Shown: positions 6,867 to 15,829 of the stretch, in pieces | Layout: each line of letters starts with the position of its first letter | Position numbering within the stretch: the first letter of the stretch is position 1 | Origin: an uncultured Eubacteriales bacterium | Lineage (GTDB): Bacteria > Bacillota > Clostridia > Oscillospirales > Acutalibacteraceae | NCBI GenBank assembly: GCA_900316025.1 | Contig: ONBJ01000024.1 | Span: forward strand, 1 to 64,000 | Length of the DNA stretch: 64,000 bases | Reading direction: 5' to 3' | The notes under the pieces: model-generated | Told to the model about the DNA's origin: nothing | The model's input: the letters and a program-made list of their open reading frames with translations, nothing else | The model's database searches: none | Position numbers and translations under genes: made by a program

Positions 6867-8354
6867 TTAATTTTCCTCCACTCTGTTATATTTAACAGCC
6901 AAATCTTTCAGCTTTGCTGCAAGCTCATCTGTGAGAACATCGCTCTTTATTCTCCATACCCAGTTACCGCCGAGTGTAGACGGTATATTCATTCTTGCCT
7001 CGCTTCCAAGACCAAGAATGTCCTGCATCTGGATAATTGCATAATTACTTACGCTTTCGTATGCGGTACGGATAATACCCCAGTTGTAGCCCTCTTCTTC
7101 GTTCAGCTTACAGTAGCTCTTTGCAAATTCAACATCGCTTTCCTTTGCGGTAGCGAACCAGCCCATAATGGTATCGTTATCGTGAGTTCCGCTGTATACA
7201 ACGCTGTTTTCGGTGTAGTTTGCAGGGAGATAGTCATTTTCTTCACCGCTGTCAAAAGCGAACTCAAGAACCTTCATACCGGGATAGCCTGAATCCTTGA
7301 GAAGCTGAACAACTCCGGGAGTAAGCGTTCCCAAATCCTCTGCTACGATAGGGAACTCACCGATTGCCTTCTTCATTTTTTCAAAGAATTCAATGCCGGG
7401 GCCTTCGAGCCACTCTCCGCCTATAGCATTTTCGGCAGGGAAAGGAATTGCATAGTAGGAATCGAACGCACGGAAATGGTCAATTCTTACAATGTCGAAA
7501 AGATTTGCAGCACTCTTTATACGGGCAAACCACCATTTATAGTCTGTATCTTTAAGGTAGTCCCAGTCATAGAGAGGGTTGCCCCAGAGCTGACCTGTTT
7601 CCGAGAAATAATCGGGGGGACAGCCTGCAACACATACGGGCTGCTTGTCCTCGTCAAGCCAGAACACTTCCGAATTTGCCCATGTATCTGCACTGTCCAT
7701 AGCAACGTATATGGGCATATCTCCCATAATCTGAATACCCAGACTGTTTACATACTTTCTGAAATCAGCCCACTGCTGATAGAACATAAACTGAACAAAT
7801 TTCCAGAACTCGATCTCACTTTTAAACTTTGCGGTATATTTTGCGATAGCCTCGGGTTTACGAAGCTTTATATCCTCGTCCTTCCACTCTGTCCATGCCT
7901 TCATATCGTTGTTCTTTTTTACCGACATATACAAAGCATAGTTATCAAGCCAGTCTGCATTTTCCTTTACAAAGCTCTTGAACTTAGGGTCATTCTTCCT
8001 GAATTTCTTAAATGCACATCTCAGAACATCAAATCTTGTTTCATAAATCTGTGCATAGTCAACTTCTTCAGGATTTTCTCCCCATTTTCTTCCCTCAAGG
8101 TCTTTGCTTGTGAGAAGTCCGTCCCTTACAAGGAAATCGAGGTCAATCATATACGGATTTCCCGCATATGTAGAGAATGCCTGATAGGGCGAATCTCCGT
8201 AGCTTGTAGGGCCTACAGGCAGAATCTGCCATATTTTCTGACCTGATTTTTTCAAAAAGTCAGCAAAATCATAAGCTGCCTTTCCAATTGTACCAATGCC
8301 ATACGGCGACGGAAGCGACGATATTGACATAAGCACACCTGCACATCTTGACAC
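6867..8354 (-). CDS. malQ: 4-alpha-glucanotransferase (amylomaltase)
   Basis: GH77 enzyme that transfers alpha-1,4-glucan segments between maltodextrins and frees glucose. About 495 residues. Visible family blocks: GVLMSISSLPSPYGIG at the N-terminus, the nucleophile region IVRIDHFRAFDSYYAIP, the acid/base region IVAEDLG, and SGTHDNDT. I prefer the GTG at 8354 because GGAG lies 9 nt upstream of it; the upstream ATG at 8369 has no SD and would add five residues (MEMIN). First gene of the malQ-glgP operon, with a promoter and a palindromic operator-like site upstream. Confidence 0.93.
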   Translation of the reverse strand: MSRCAGVLMSISSLPSPYGIGTIGKAAYDFADFLKKSGQKIWQILPVGPTSYGDSPYQAFSTYAGNPYMIDLDFLVRDGLLTSKDLEGRKWGENPEEVDYAQIYETRFDVLRCAFKKFRKNDPKFKSFVKENADWLDNYALYMSVKKNNDMKAWTEWKDEDIKLRKPEAIAKYTAKFKSEIEFWKFVQFMFYQQWADFRKYVNSLGIQIMGDMPIYVAMDSADTWANSEVFWLDEDKQPVCVAGCPPDYFSETGQLWGNPLYDWDYLKDTDYKWWFARIKSAANLFDIVRIDHFRAFDSYYAIPFPAENAIGGEWLEGPGIEFFEKMKKAIGEFPIVAEDLGTLTPGVVQLLKDSGYPGMKVLEFAFDSGEENDYLPANYTENSVVYSGTHDNDTIMGWFATAKESDVEFAKSYCKLNEEEGYNWGIIRTAYESVSNYAIIQMQDILGLGSEARMNIPSTLGGNWVWRIKSDVLTDELAAKLKDLAVKYNRVEEN

Positions 8355-8416
8355 ATTTATCATCTCCATATCAAAAAATTTCTAATGAAAATTAAACTAA
8401 GCATCATCAATACCAT

Positions 8417-8461
8417 TGTAGTACTCCACTACAGTTTAACATAAATCTTTGGTTTTATCAA
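8417..8461 (-). promoter_or_regulatory. malQ-glgP promoter with palindromic operator
   Basis: On the minus strand TTGATA (8456-8461) and TAAACT (8433-8438) are 17 bp apart. The palindrome TGTAGT-5 nt-ACTACA (8417-8433) begins right after the -10, covering the expected start site. This is where a repressor would block transcription. No regulator gene lies nearby. Confidence 0.6.
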
Positions 8462-8627
8462 TAGACTTTTGCACATTTATTACATCAAATTGTCAAAAAA
8501 CCTTTAAAATATCTGAAAAAATTTTTTCCTTAAAAAAATTTTTATAAAAAACCACATCTGATTATGTTATTTTTGCCATACATATTCTACACTTAAACTT
8601 TGTCAGCATAAGTACCGTCCAAAAACA

Positions 8628-8712
8628 TAAAGTTCAGGTCAGACCTTTTCAAAGGCTTGCGGTTTCCAAAGGCGGAGTCTTTGGTGGGATTTTTTAGGGC
8701 AAAGCCTTTAAA
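8628..8712 (-). repeat. Three-hairpin interspersed repeat, copy 3
   Basis: Orientation opposite to copy 2: AGACCTTTTCAAAGGCTTG, CCAAAGGCGGAGTCTTTGG and TTTTAGGGC/GCCTTTAAAA, with some decay of pairing. It lies in the 450-bp gap between malQ and the second double-glycine peptide gene. The rest of that gap holds the malQ promoter and the peptide terminator. Confidence 0.75.
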
Positions 8713-8730
8713 ATTATAACGCAAACAAAA

Positions 8731-8757
8731 AAAGCCCGTACCAAAGGCACGGACTTT
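8731..8757 (-). terminator. Terminator of the second double-glycine peptide
   Basis: On the minus strand AAAGTCCGTGCC pairs with GGTACGGGCTTT (two G-T pairs) around a 3-nt loop and runs into TTTTTTTG. It lies 47 nt after the peptide stop, so the peptide is transcribed alone. Confidence 0.75.
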
Positions 8758-8803
8758 CCCGAAAAATTCACTGTTTATTAAATGCCGCAAACAGTAAAAT
8801 CTG

Positions 8804-8980
8804 TTACCATGTTACCTTGAAGTAAATAGCTCCTTTTCCTGCGTGGCTCTTGTGACCACCTGCATATGTTGCAGCTGCTCCCTTTGATAAAGTATAGCCG
8901 CCCTTGTGACATACAGAACAGTACCAACGCCACTTTCCACCGTTTGCTTCTCTCATAGCTTTTTCTGTCATCTTCTGCAT
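8804..8980 (-). CDS. Second double-glycine leader peptide (58 aa)
   Basis: Start ATG behind GGGAGG with 8-nt spacing. The leader MQKMTEKAMREANGG differs from MRKMSEKAMRESNGG of the peptide at 992-1168 at only four positions and ends in Gly-Gly. The predicted core is 43 residues, as in the first peptide, and starts KWRWYCSVCHKGGY. The core has C6, C9, H28 and H31, a CxxC ... HxxH pattern that could bind zinc, and many Gly, Ala and Lys. It has its own promoter and terminator but no exporter beside it; the C39 exporter at 1-857 could serve both. Antimicrobial, signalling or metal-binding roles are all possible. Confidence 0.75.
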   Translation of the reverse strand: MQKMTEKAMREANGGKWRWYCSVCHKGGYTLSKGAAATYAGGHKSHAGKGAIYFKVTW

Positions 8981-9054
8981 TTGAAAAACCTCCCTAGAAA
9001 TATATATATCTGAAAACTTAAACTTAATTAGTATGTTCCTCAGATGTTGGTTAT

Positions 9055-9083
9055 ATTTTAAAATAAAGTTTTAATTTTGTCAA
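9055..9083 (-). promoter_or_regulatory. sigma-A promoter of the second double-glycine peptide
   Basis: TTGACA (RC of 9078-9083) and TAAAAT (RC of 9055-9060) are 17 bp apart on the minus strand, about 75 nt upstream of the peptide start. This is a near-consensus promoter. Confidence 0.7.
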
Positions 9084-9205
9084 CAAAAAATTTACAAAAA
9101 GTTCAAAATTGTCAGGTCGCTTTATTCTTCAATAATTTTTCTGATGAATATATTCAAAAGCAATAAGCTGTATATTCTGCCTTACGGTAATACAGTTTTA
9201 TAAAT

Positions 9206-9246
9206 ACAAACGTCCGTACAGCAACCTTAGCTGTGCGGACGTTTGT
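9206..9246 (-). terminator. Terminator of the LRR surface-protein gene
   Basis: ACAAACGTCCGTACAGC and GCTGTGCGGACGTTTGT form a 17-bp stem with one wobble and a 7-nt loop, 40 nt after the stop of the LRR gene on the minus strand. Confidence 0.8.
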
Positions 9247-9286
9247 AAAAAATCTACCCATACATTACATTTATGAGAAATCCGTT

Positions 9287-11395
9287 TTATCTGTATACGT
9301 TCATATTGTTTTTTCTGCGTTTTCTGATAATTAATATAATTACTACAACGATAACAACAAGTACCAATACAGCCACAAATATTACCACAAGTGTGCTTAT
9401 CATCTTATTCATCGGATTTTCCGCTGAATCTGTAATAATGCTTTCATCAGCTTCTTTATCGGCTGCAGCTACGGTACTTCGGGATACTGTGGGATTTGTA
9501 GGATTTGTGGGACTTTCTGAGCTTTCTGAGGTTGCAGATAATGTCGCATTTTCAGGAGCATCTCTGTATTCTTTCTCACCACAATTTACACAGGTTCTTA
9601 CTTCCTTTTTACTGTCATTACGATCTGTCTTCCAGTCTACCCAGTTATGTCCTGTTGCAGGAATAACTTCTATAACTGTTTTGCCGCACTCTGTACAAGT
9701 TCCTTTTCTTTCGCCGTTCTCTGTACAGGTTGCCTGCTTTGTTATTTTAACATTTTTATGTCCTGTCGGATTGATATACTCAGCCTGTTCAAAATGACCG
9801 CATATTTTACACCTTGTAATTTCCATTCCGCCGTCTTCACAGGTAGCCTTTATGATATGTACTTCATTTTCGTGTTCGTGTCCGTCCAAAGTAACAAATT
9901 TAATTTTTTCTTCCTTTGCATAATTTTCGGCTTCAGAACCTGTATAACCGTATATAGTAAGCTTATCGTCATGTCCCTCGAAAGAAGAATCCCAATTGCC
10001 GCCTTTTATTTCCGTAACACTTTCAGGAATAATTACTTTTTTAAGTGCCTTACAGTTTTCAAACGCTCTTCCTTCGATGGTTGTAACACTTTCGGGAATA
10101 ATAATGCTTTCCAATGAATCACAGTTTCCAAACGCATTTGGTTTAATCGTCGTTACAGTTGCCAGAATATTTACGTCAGTAAGCTTTACACAGCCTCTGA
10201 ACATATCGGGTGCAACCTCAGTAAGATCGGTATTTTCATCGCTCTGAAAGGTAACTGTTTTCAATTTTGCACAATTCTGAAAAATTCCGTCCCAGTTTCC
10301 CTCAGGGGTTTTCAGACTTGCAGGCAAAATGATGTTTTCTATTTTTGTATTTTCAAAGGCATGACTATATATTGCTTCCAGTGATGTTCCGAAAGAAATA
10401 TTCTGTAAAGACGTACAGTCCTTGAACGCCTCCGAGCCTACGGAAATTACCTTATCAGGTATTTTGACATATGTCAAAGCACTGCAGCCATAAAAACTGC
10501 TGTCACCGATGTATTCGGCATTTTCGGGAATGGTAACACTGGTCAGATTAACACAGCTTTTAAAAGTATCACTGCTTATTTCTTTGACGTTAGACGGAAT
10601 AACTACACTTTTCAGTTCCGAACATTCTCTGAAACAACTTCTGCCAATGGTTTCCAGATTTTTGGGAAGCACTATATTTTCAAGTGCAGAGCATTTCAAA
10701 AAAGCATCGCTGCCTATTTCAAGCACATCATCTCCGAACTCCACAACCTTCAGAGCAGTACATTCATAAAAGGTACTGTTGCCGACTGAGCCAAGATTTT
10801 TACCGAATTTAACCGCTGCAAGTTTAGAACAGTTTGCAAAAACTCCGTTACCGTATGAACCTTCCATACTGCCTATTGTTTTTACACTGTCAGGTAAAAT
10901 TATATTTTCAAGAGCCGTACAATCCCCGAAAGCATCTGACTCTATTGTTTCAACACCGTTCTGGATAGTAACGCTGCGTAGACCTGTACAGCCATTGAAT
11001 GCACCGCTTCTTATTGTTTCAACACCGCTTTTTATATCAATACTGCGTAGACCTGTACAGCCCTCGAACGCATTTCTGCCGATAACCTCGACAGTTTCGG
11101 GTACGGTTAAACTCTGGTAACCTTTTTTATTCTTAAAGCTGTAATCTCCTATTTCAGTAACCTTTTTCCTGTCAACTGTGTTCGGAATGATTAAATCTCC
11201 GCCTTCTTTACTGTAGCCTACAATTTTTGCCGTACCATCGTCCTTGATTTCGTAAGACCAGCCATCAGATGTACTCTGAGTTTCTGCTGAAACCGATACC
11301 GTTGCCGCATCTGTTATGCTGTATGTCAGATATGCTGTGCCTGTAAACATAATACAGGCTAACATAAGCGATATAAATTTTTTTCCGGTTTTCAT
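9287..11395 (-). CDS. BspA-type leucine-rich-repeat surface protein
   Basis: 702 residues. Residues 1-37 form a signal peptide (FISLMLACIMFTGTAYLT). Residues ~75-480 carry about 16 LRR_5 repeats of about 23 residues with the pattern IGxxAFxxCxxLxxIxIPxxVxxI. Next come Cys-rich repeats (CKICG, CTECG, CVNCG) linked by TGH-containing segments, seen in clostridial surface proteins. A Ser/Thr/Pro linker leads to a long membrane helix at the C-terminus (TLVVIFVAVLVLVVIVVVII) and a basic tail. It is probably held in the membrane and exposed outside, perhaps for adhesion or polymer contact. Ligand unknown. It is monocistronic, with a terminator at 9206-9246. Confidence 0.88.
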   Translation of the reverse strand: MKTGKKFISLMLACIMFTGTAYLTYSITDAATVSVSAETQSTSDGWSYEIKDDGTAKIVGYSKEGGDLIIPNTVDRKKVTEIGDYSFKNKKGYQSLTVPETVEVIGRNAFEGCTGLRSIDIKSGVETIRSGAFNGCTGLRSVTIQNGVETIESDAFGDCTALENIILPDSVKTIGSMEGSYGNGVFANCSKLAAVKFGKNLGSVGNSTFYECTALKVVEFGDDVLEIGSDAFLKCSALENIVLPKNLETIGRSCFRECSELKSVVIPSNVKEISSDTFKSCVNLTSVTIPENAEYIGDSSFYGCSALTYVKIPDKVISVGSEAFKDCTSLQNISFGTSLEAIYSHAFENTKIENIILPASLKTPEGNWDGIFQNCAKLKTVTFQSDENTDLTEVAPDMFRGCVKLTDVNILATVTTIKPNAFGNCDSLESIIIPESVTTIEGRAFENCKALKKVIIPESVTEIKGGNWDSSFEGHDDKLTIYGYTGSEAENYAKEEKIKFVTLDGHEHENEVHIIKATCEDGGMEITRCKICGHFEQAEYINPTGHKNVKITKQATCTENGERKGTCTECGKTVIEVIPATGHNWVDWKTDRNDSKKEVRTCVNCGEKEYRDAPENATLSATSESSESPTNPTNPTVSRSTVAAADKEADESIITDSAENPMNKMISTLVVIFVAVLVLVVIVVVIILIIRKRRKNNMNVYR

Positions 11396-11639
11396 TATAA
11401 AGTATCTCCTTTTTCGTTTTCTGCACCATAAACATATCGGATAATCCGTAGTTTATAGTAATTATATCACATATTTTTTGTTTATCAATATACTAATTGT
11501 TGATTTCTGAGAATATTTGAAAGTAAAAGAAGATTTCTCATTTTTTATAAAAAACGGAAAACAAATGAAAAAGGCATATACTTGCAATCGTAAAAACCTT
11601 TATTGATTACAAATAATGCCTTTGTTGTTTTTTTTGCAA

Positions 11640-11661
11640 AAATGCCGTTTTTACGGCATTT
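11640..11661 (-). terminator. Terminator after spoIVA
   Basis: AAATGCCGT and ACGGCATTT, 9-bp stem, 4-nt loop, followed on the minus strand by TTTTTGC. It lies beyond the repeat copy at 11681-11769. The 400-bp gap between the LRR gene and spoIVA otherwise shows only AT-rich DNA. Confidence 0.7.
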
Positions 11662-11680
11662 CTGATTTGAAATATTGAGT

Positions 11681-11769
11681 GTTTAAGGGTTTCACCCTTA
11701 AAAATCCTGACCAAAGGCTCTGCCTTTGGAAACCGCAAGCCTTTGAAAAGGCTTGACCTAAACTTTATG
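11681..11769 (+). repeat. Three-hairpin interspersed repeat, copy 4
   Basis: GTTTAAGGGTTTCACCCTTAAA, CCAAAGGCTCTGCCTTTGG, CAAGCCTTTGAAAAGGCTTG, then ACCTAAACTTTATG. It sits just after the spoIVA stop codon. Confidence 0.9.
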
Positions 11770-11798
11770 TTTTCTTTATACGCAATGCAGATTATACT

Positions 11799-13277
11799 TT
11801 AAAGTATTATACATATCAGACCGTTACAGCCTTCGTTTATGATACGCTCGATTGTTTCCTTCATTTTATTGCGTGCATCATCGGGCATACGGTTGAGCTT
11901 ATTGTGCAGACCTTCGTTGACAAGCTCATGCAGGGATTTTCCGAAAATATTTGTTCCCCATATTTTTATGGGATTTTCCTCAAACTCTTTCAGAAGATAC
12001 GAAACAAGCTCCTCAGACTGCTGTTCTGAACCGACTATGGGTGTAACTTCGGTGTTTATTGTAGTTTTCAGCATATGAATGGAAGGTGCGGAAGCTTTAA
12101 GGCGTATTCCGTACTTACCTCCCTGTTTTATTATTTCGGGTTCTTCAAGGGAAAGTTCTTCCATATCGGGCATAACTATACCGTAGCCTGTCGTATTTAC
12201 ATCGTCATACGCTTTTCTTATCTTGTCGAAATCATTTTTCATTTTCGCAAGCTCCATAACACATTTGAGCATATCGCCCTCGTCTGCTATGGTAAGTCCT
12301 GTTTTTTCTCCGAGTACTCTGTAAAAAAGACTGCTGTTTATGGCAAGATTTATCTTTACCGTACCTTTGCCCAAATCTATCGAGGAAATTTCGGCACGTT
12401 CTATATTTTCGCATTCTGCGGCGGTTGAAACCGTAAGCTGTACTTCTCTTATTTTTCGTATTGCTTTTGCAGGCTCTGAAACCGCACTGTACAGAGAATT
12501 TTTAAGCCAGTGACCCTTTTCTAGAGATGTCACCCACTTGGGCATATTTACTTTTATTTCCTTTATAGGAAACTCAAAAAGGACTTGTGCCAGAATACGT
12601 TTTATCTGTTCCTCAGTCAGTTCGGCACAGCTCACCGCCGCAACGGGTACGTTATATTTTGAGCCTATTTCCTTTGCAAGCTGTGCCGCTTCCTGAGTAT
12701 CTGGGTACATTGTGTTGAGCAGAACTATAAACGGCTTGTTTATATCTTTAAGCTCGTTTATAACTCTTTCCTCGGCTTCCGCATACTCCTCACGGGGTAT
12801 ATCGCTTATGCTTCCGTCAGTGGTTATCACAAGTCCTATCGTGGAATGCTCCGTGATAACCTTTTTTGTTCCGATTTCCGCCGCCATATTGAACGGTATC
12901 TGTTCGTCAAACCACGGAGTTTTAACCATTCGTGGCTGTTCGTCCTCTATGTAGCCTATGGCACTGGGGACTATATAGCCTACACAGTCTATCGCACGAA
13001 CCCTTAATGCGGCATTTCCCTCCAGAGTTATTTCTACCGCATTTTCGGGTATGAATTTCGGTTCGGTTGTCATAATTGTTCTGCCTGCCGCCGACTGCGG
13101 AAGTTCATCGACAGCACGTTCTTTTCTGCTTCTGTCGTCTATATTGGGGATAACTATGGTATCCATAAACCTCTTTATAAATGTAGACTTTCCCGTTCTT
13201 ACAGGGCCTACCACACCTATATAAATATCGCCGTCTGTTCTTCGGGCAATATCCTGATAAATGTTTCTTTCCTCCAT
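11799..13277 (-). CDS. spoIVA: Stage IV sporulation protein A
   Basis: ATPase that polymerises on the forespore outer membrane as the base of the spore coat. 492 residues, the family length. Walker A GPVRTGKST is at residues 24-32; the switch region includes RAIDCVGY and the STIGLVITTDGS block. The C-terminal region ends GCNGLICIIL, resembling the membrane-associating end of SpoIVA. It follows sipL after 12 nt, with AAGGAGG before its ATG. In Clostridioides difficile SipL binds SpoIVA and localises the coat. Together with sipL it shows the organism has an endospore programme. Confidence 0.96.
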   Translation of the reverse strand: MEERNIYQDIARRTDGDIYIGVVGPVRTGKSTFIKRFMDTIVIPNIDDRSRKERAVDELPQSAAGRTIMTTEPKFIPENAVEITLEGNAALRVRAIDCVGYIVPSAIGYIEDEQPRMVKTPWFDEQIPFNMAAEIGTKKVITEHSTIGLVITTDGSISDIPREEYAEAEERVINELKDINKPFIVLLNTMYPDTQEAAQLAKEIGSKYNVPVAAVSCAELTEEQIKRILAQVLFEFPIKEIKVNMPKWVTSLEKGHWLKNSLYSAVSEPAKAIRKIREVQLTVSTAAECENIERAEISSIDLGKGTVKINLAINSSLFYRVLGEKTGLTIADEGDMLKCVMELAKMKNDFDKIRKAYDDVNTTGYGIVMPDMEELSLEEPEIIKQGGKYGIRLKASAPSIHMLKTTINTEVTPIVGSEQQSEELVSYLLKEFEENPIKIWGTNIFGKSLHELVNEGLHNKLNRMPDDARNKMKETIERIINEGCNGLICIIL

Positions 13278-13289
13278 ATTTATCCTCCT

Positions 13290-14822
13290 TTATACATTGG
13301 GAATAAACAGCACGGTATGTGCCGATATTTTATCGCTGTCAAGCTCGTTTTCTTCCATAACAGCCTTGCAGGATACAGCATATTCCTTGGCTATGTTCCA
13401 AACGCTCTCTCCCTGTGAAGCGTAGTATAATATTAAAGCACTGCCGTCCTTTTTTATTTTGTTTTCGCTGTCAGATGTTACAGAGCTTACATAATTTATC
13501 TGATTATTTCTTACTAAAGTTATATTCAGCTTTGTTTCTATGCGAAGGTCAAGCTTGTTTCCGCCGTTTATGCGGTAGCTTACCGACTGCACCATACCTT
13601 TCGCCATTGCCTCCATACCGTCTTCAGTTTTAGGTATAGGATAGGTAAATTCTACTACTCTTTCAGAATAAAACGGTATGTTTTCACCGTTTCTGGCAAG
13701 TATACACATATTGAGCTTACCCTTTATCATTATACCGTCATTTTCTTTTAACACACCTGTAACGCACTGTTCGCACCATATATCAGTAACTGAGGAAATG
13801 CTTTCCGAACCTGTTTCAACGGAAGCCTTTGTTATACAGCTTTCGCTGAAATATCTTTCTATCGTCATAAGGTCTGAGTGATTGTACGTCATATCAAGTA
13901 CAATATCGGTTGAATAGGCATCGTCTATAAACGGCAGCACTTCCCTGCCGTATCCGAAAGCATATGCCGAAAGCTTTACCTCAAAATTTACAACCGTACC
14001 GTTCTGTGAATACTCCTGCTGAATATTTACGCTATGGCTTACAAGCTCCGCCGAGGTTATGCAAAGACTGTCCTCACTTACTCCGTCAGCGTCGAGTATC
14101 TCGCTGTAGGGCATTGTATAGTCGAAAATACCCGTATCGCCTGTGTTCATATCCGCAAGATACAGTACACGTATATTTACGTCACCCTTTATCATTATTT
14201 TATTTCCCAACGCCTTGCACTCACCTGAAGAAACAACGGCATCACTTTTCAGTATTGCTTCTATGTTTTTGGCATCGCTGCCGAGTGAAACGCTGTCGGA
14301 GAGAGTAAACTGCTGCTGTGCCATACCTTCCAGTACGGATATTTCCGCTCTTGCCTTTTTTACCTGAACGCTCTCGTCCTGAACATCACAGGGAATTTCC
14401 ATTCCGTTTTTGCACACGACCTTTGCACATACCGAAAAAGCTCCGTGAATGTCAAGCCTTCTGGGACTTAATGCCCTGCAGTTCACATATTCTGTTTTTG
14501 CTGATGCAATTACTATTCCGTTCTGCGGGCTTTGCTTCATATTGAATGATGACGAAAACGGTATACTGTGGTCGGAGCTTCTCAAGGCTTTTTTAACTGC
14601 GTCTATATACAATATTTTTATACCTGCACTTCCCTCAATGTCGAGTCTGTCGCCCGAAATACTTTTGTTGAGTATTTTCGGTGTGACCTTGCATTTGAGT
14701 ATACGAAGTATATCAGGGCAATAGTCGGGCAATGTCAGGTCAAGGTCAACAGGCTGCTCTGCACATCCGTCAAAGACTGTTTCTTTTACCGATACAGTCT
14801 TTTTTTCCAAGGTGTAATCCAT
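13290..14822 (-). CDS. sipL: SipL-like SpoIVA-interacting coat protein (DUF3794/SPOCS + LysM)
   Basis: 510 residues. Several SPOCS/DUF3794 repeats fill residues ~30-450; TLPDYCPDILRILKCKV near the start is typical, and later segments repeat the pattern of beta-rich blocks starting FDYTMPYSE and VEFTYPIP. A LysM domain closes the protein (GESVWNIAKEYAV ... HTVLFIPNV). This architecture matches C. difficile SipL, whose LysM domain binds SpoIVA. The next gene is spoIVA, 12 nt away, which supports the name. SD AAAAGGAGAGAG precedes the ATG. Confidence 0.88.
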   Translation of the reverse strand: MDYTLEKKTVSVKETVFDGCAEQPVDLDLTLPDYCPDILRILKCKVTPKILNKSISGDRLDIEGSAGIKILYIDAVKKALRSSDHSIPFSSSFNMKQSPQNGIVIASAKTEYVNCRALSPRRLDIHGAFSVCAKVVCKNGMEIPCDVQDESVQVKKARAEISVLEGMAQQQFTLSDSVSLGSDAKNIEAILKSDAVVSSGECKALGNKIMIKGDVNIRVLYLADMNTGDTGIFDYTMPYSEILDADGVSEDSLCITSAELVSHSVNIQQEYSQNGTVVNFEVKLSAYAFGYGREVLPFIDDAYSTDIVLDMTYNHSDLMTIERYFSESCITKASVETGSESISSVTDIWCEQCVTGVLKENDGIMIKGKLNMCILARNGENIPFYSERVVEFTYPIPKTEDGMEAMAKGMVQSVSYRINGGNKLDLRIETKLNITLVRNNQINYVSSVTSDSENKIKKDGSALILYYASQGESVWNIAKEYAVSCKAVMEENELDSDKISAHTVLFIPNV

Positions 14823-14905
14823 ACAAATTCTCTCTCCTTTTCAAATATCTGTTCCTGTTCTGTGACAGTTTCGGCTTACACCCTAAATATATTCACCCTG
14901 AGTAT

Positions 14906-14913
14906 ATTATATG
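14906..14913 (-). promoter_or_regulatory. possible sigma-E -10 element of sipL-spoIVA
   Basis: CATATAAT on the minus strand, 84 nt upstream of sipL, resembles the sporulation sigma-E -10 (CATAnnnT). No sigma-A -35 lies at the proper distance, and the sigma-E -35 is not clear either. Confidence 0.3.
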
Positions 14914-14958
14914 CGGAAAGATTAAGTAAAATAAAATCACATACAGTCCGATAAAAAA

Positions 14959-15264
14959 TTATTCTTCAAAATAAGGCAGGCTACGCTGTAATTTTTTTAT
15001 ACCTCTTGAAATATGTCTGCTTACTACACTGGGGGTTATATTCATATCCTTGGCTATATCGCACATTTTTCTTCCATTGAGGTAATACTGCGTAATACAA
15101 TAGCTCTGACGTTCCGTAAGCTCTGCACGGAAAGCTTTGCTAAGATGCTTCTTCATTTTTTCAAGCTTTACCTTGTTCGTTCCTCCGCTCAGACAGTACT
15201 GGTTATAAACCATCGTCTGAGAAAGACTTTCAAGTCTTTTATTATCGACAGAATAAATTCTCAC
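14959..15264 (-). CDS. Sigma-factor region-4-like HTH protein, 101 aa
   Basis: The C-terminal half is a sigma-70 region 4 type helix-turn-helix: LTERQSYCITQYYLNGRKMCDIAKDMNITPSVVSRHISRGIKKLQ. The N-terminal half (residues 1-50) is basic and helical and lacks sigma region 2, so it cannot be a full sigma factor. Its ATG overlaps the stop of the upstream 85-residue gene by 4 nt, so they are coupled. The pair is preceded by three copies of a 14-bp box. Likely a regulator; target unknown. Confidence 0.75.
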   Translation of the reverse strand: MRIYSVDNKRLESLSQTMVYNQYCLSGGTNKVKLEKMKKHLSKAFRAELTERQSYCITQYYLNGRKMCDIAKDMNITPSVVSRHISRGIKKLQRSLPYFEE

Positions 15265-15518
15265 AGTAAAATTCCCTCCTTTGCACGACCTCTGAGTACA
15301 TCTGCGGTGTGCTTGCTTTCAAGATACATATTGTAAAGCGACTGTATTCTTCTGCTCAGCTCGTCCACCTGACATACTGCCCTGCATCGTCTTTTCTGCT
15401 CTTTCAGATTATCTATACGCTTCTTCAAAACAATCATCTGTTCTTCATATTCCTTTGCCCAGGTATTGTAGGTCACTGTTTTCAGCCTCCTTTTCGGTTT
15501 TACTTTTACAGACAACAA
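15261..15518 (-). CDS. Small coiled-coil protein coupled to HTH gene, 85 aa
   Basis: Basic N-terminus (VKVKPKRRLKTVTYNTWAKEYEEQ) followed by a long charged helix, residues 25-75, with coiled-coil character (MIVLKKRIDNLKEQKRRCRAV). SD AAAAGGAGGCTG precedes the start. No family recognised with confidence. First gene of a two-gene operon with the sigma-like HTH protein; they may form a complex. Confidence 0.6.
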   Translation of the reverse strand: MLSVKVKPKRRLKTVTYNTWAKEYEEQMIVLKKRIDNLKEQKRRCRAVCQVDELSRRIQSLYNMYLESKHTADVLRGRAKEGILL

Positions 15519-15535
15519 AAAAGGACAAACGATTT

Positions 15536-15614
15536 TAAACGTTTGTTTGTCATCTATGTATATATTGTACCAAATATTTGTTTATAAATCAATAGTTTTG
15601 CAAACATTTGTTTG
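15536..15614 (-). promoter_or_regulatory. Promoter with three near-identical operator boxes
   Basis: On the minus strand: CAAACAAATGTTTG (15601-15614), TAAACAAATATTTG (15571-15584) and CAAACAAACGTTTA (15536-15549). The promoter TTGATT (15587-15592) - 17 bp - TACAAT (15564-15569) lies among them, with one box upstream of the -35, one in the spacer and one after the start site. A further inverted arm ACAAACG (15525-15531) faces the last box. The core AAAC-4 nt-GTTT resembles clostridial LexA boxes, but autoregulation by the HTH product is equally possible. Confidence 0.6.
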
Positions 15615-15753
15615 AATTTATAAAAACATATGTACGAAAATTGTGTTTTTGTTGCAAATTGTCAAAATAAATAACAAATATTGTTCAAAATGTAAATAAG
15701 ATGTGAATTATAATCATATCAAGTGGAAATTTTACACAAAATATTCTAAAAAG

Positions 15754-15781
15754 CAGGCACAGACTTTTACATCTGTGCCTG
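15754..15781 (-). terminator. Terminator after the lipoprotein gene
   Basis: CAGGCACAGA and TCTGTGCCTG form a perfect 10-bp stem with an 8-nt loop; CTTTTTAG follows on the minus strand. Confidence 0.75.
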
Positions 15782-15829
15782 ACTTAGTTTAAAATAAGAT
15801 TATTATCAGAGTCGAATAATGCAGAAAAA

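Noticed and set aside
8593..8790. Open frame of 65 codons on the minus strand
   Set aside because: It is the three-hairpin repeat read through (FKGFALKNPTKDSAFGN...). The same peptide fragment appears wherever the repeat occurs, so it is not a gene.
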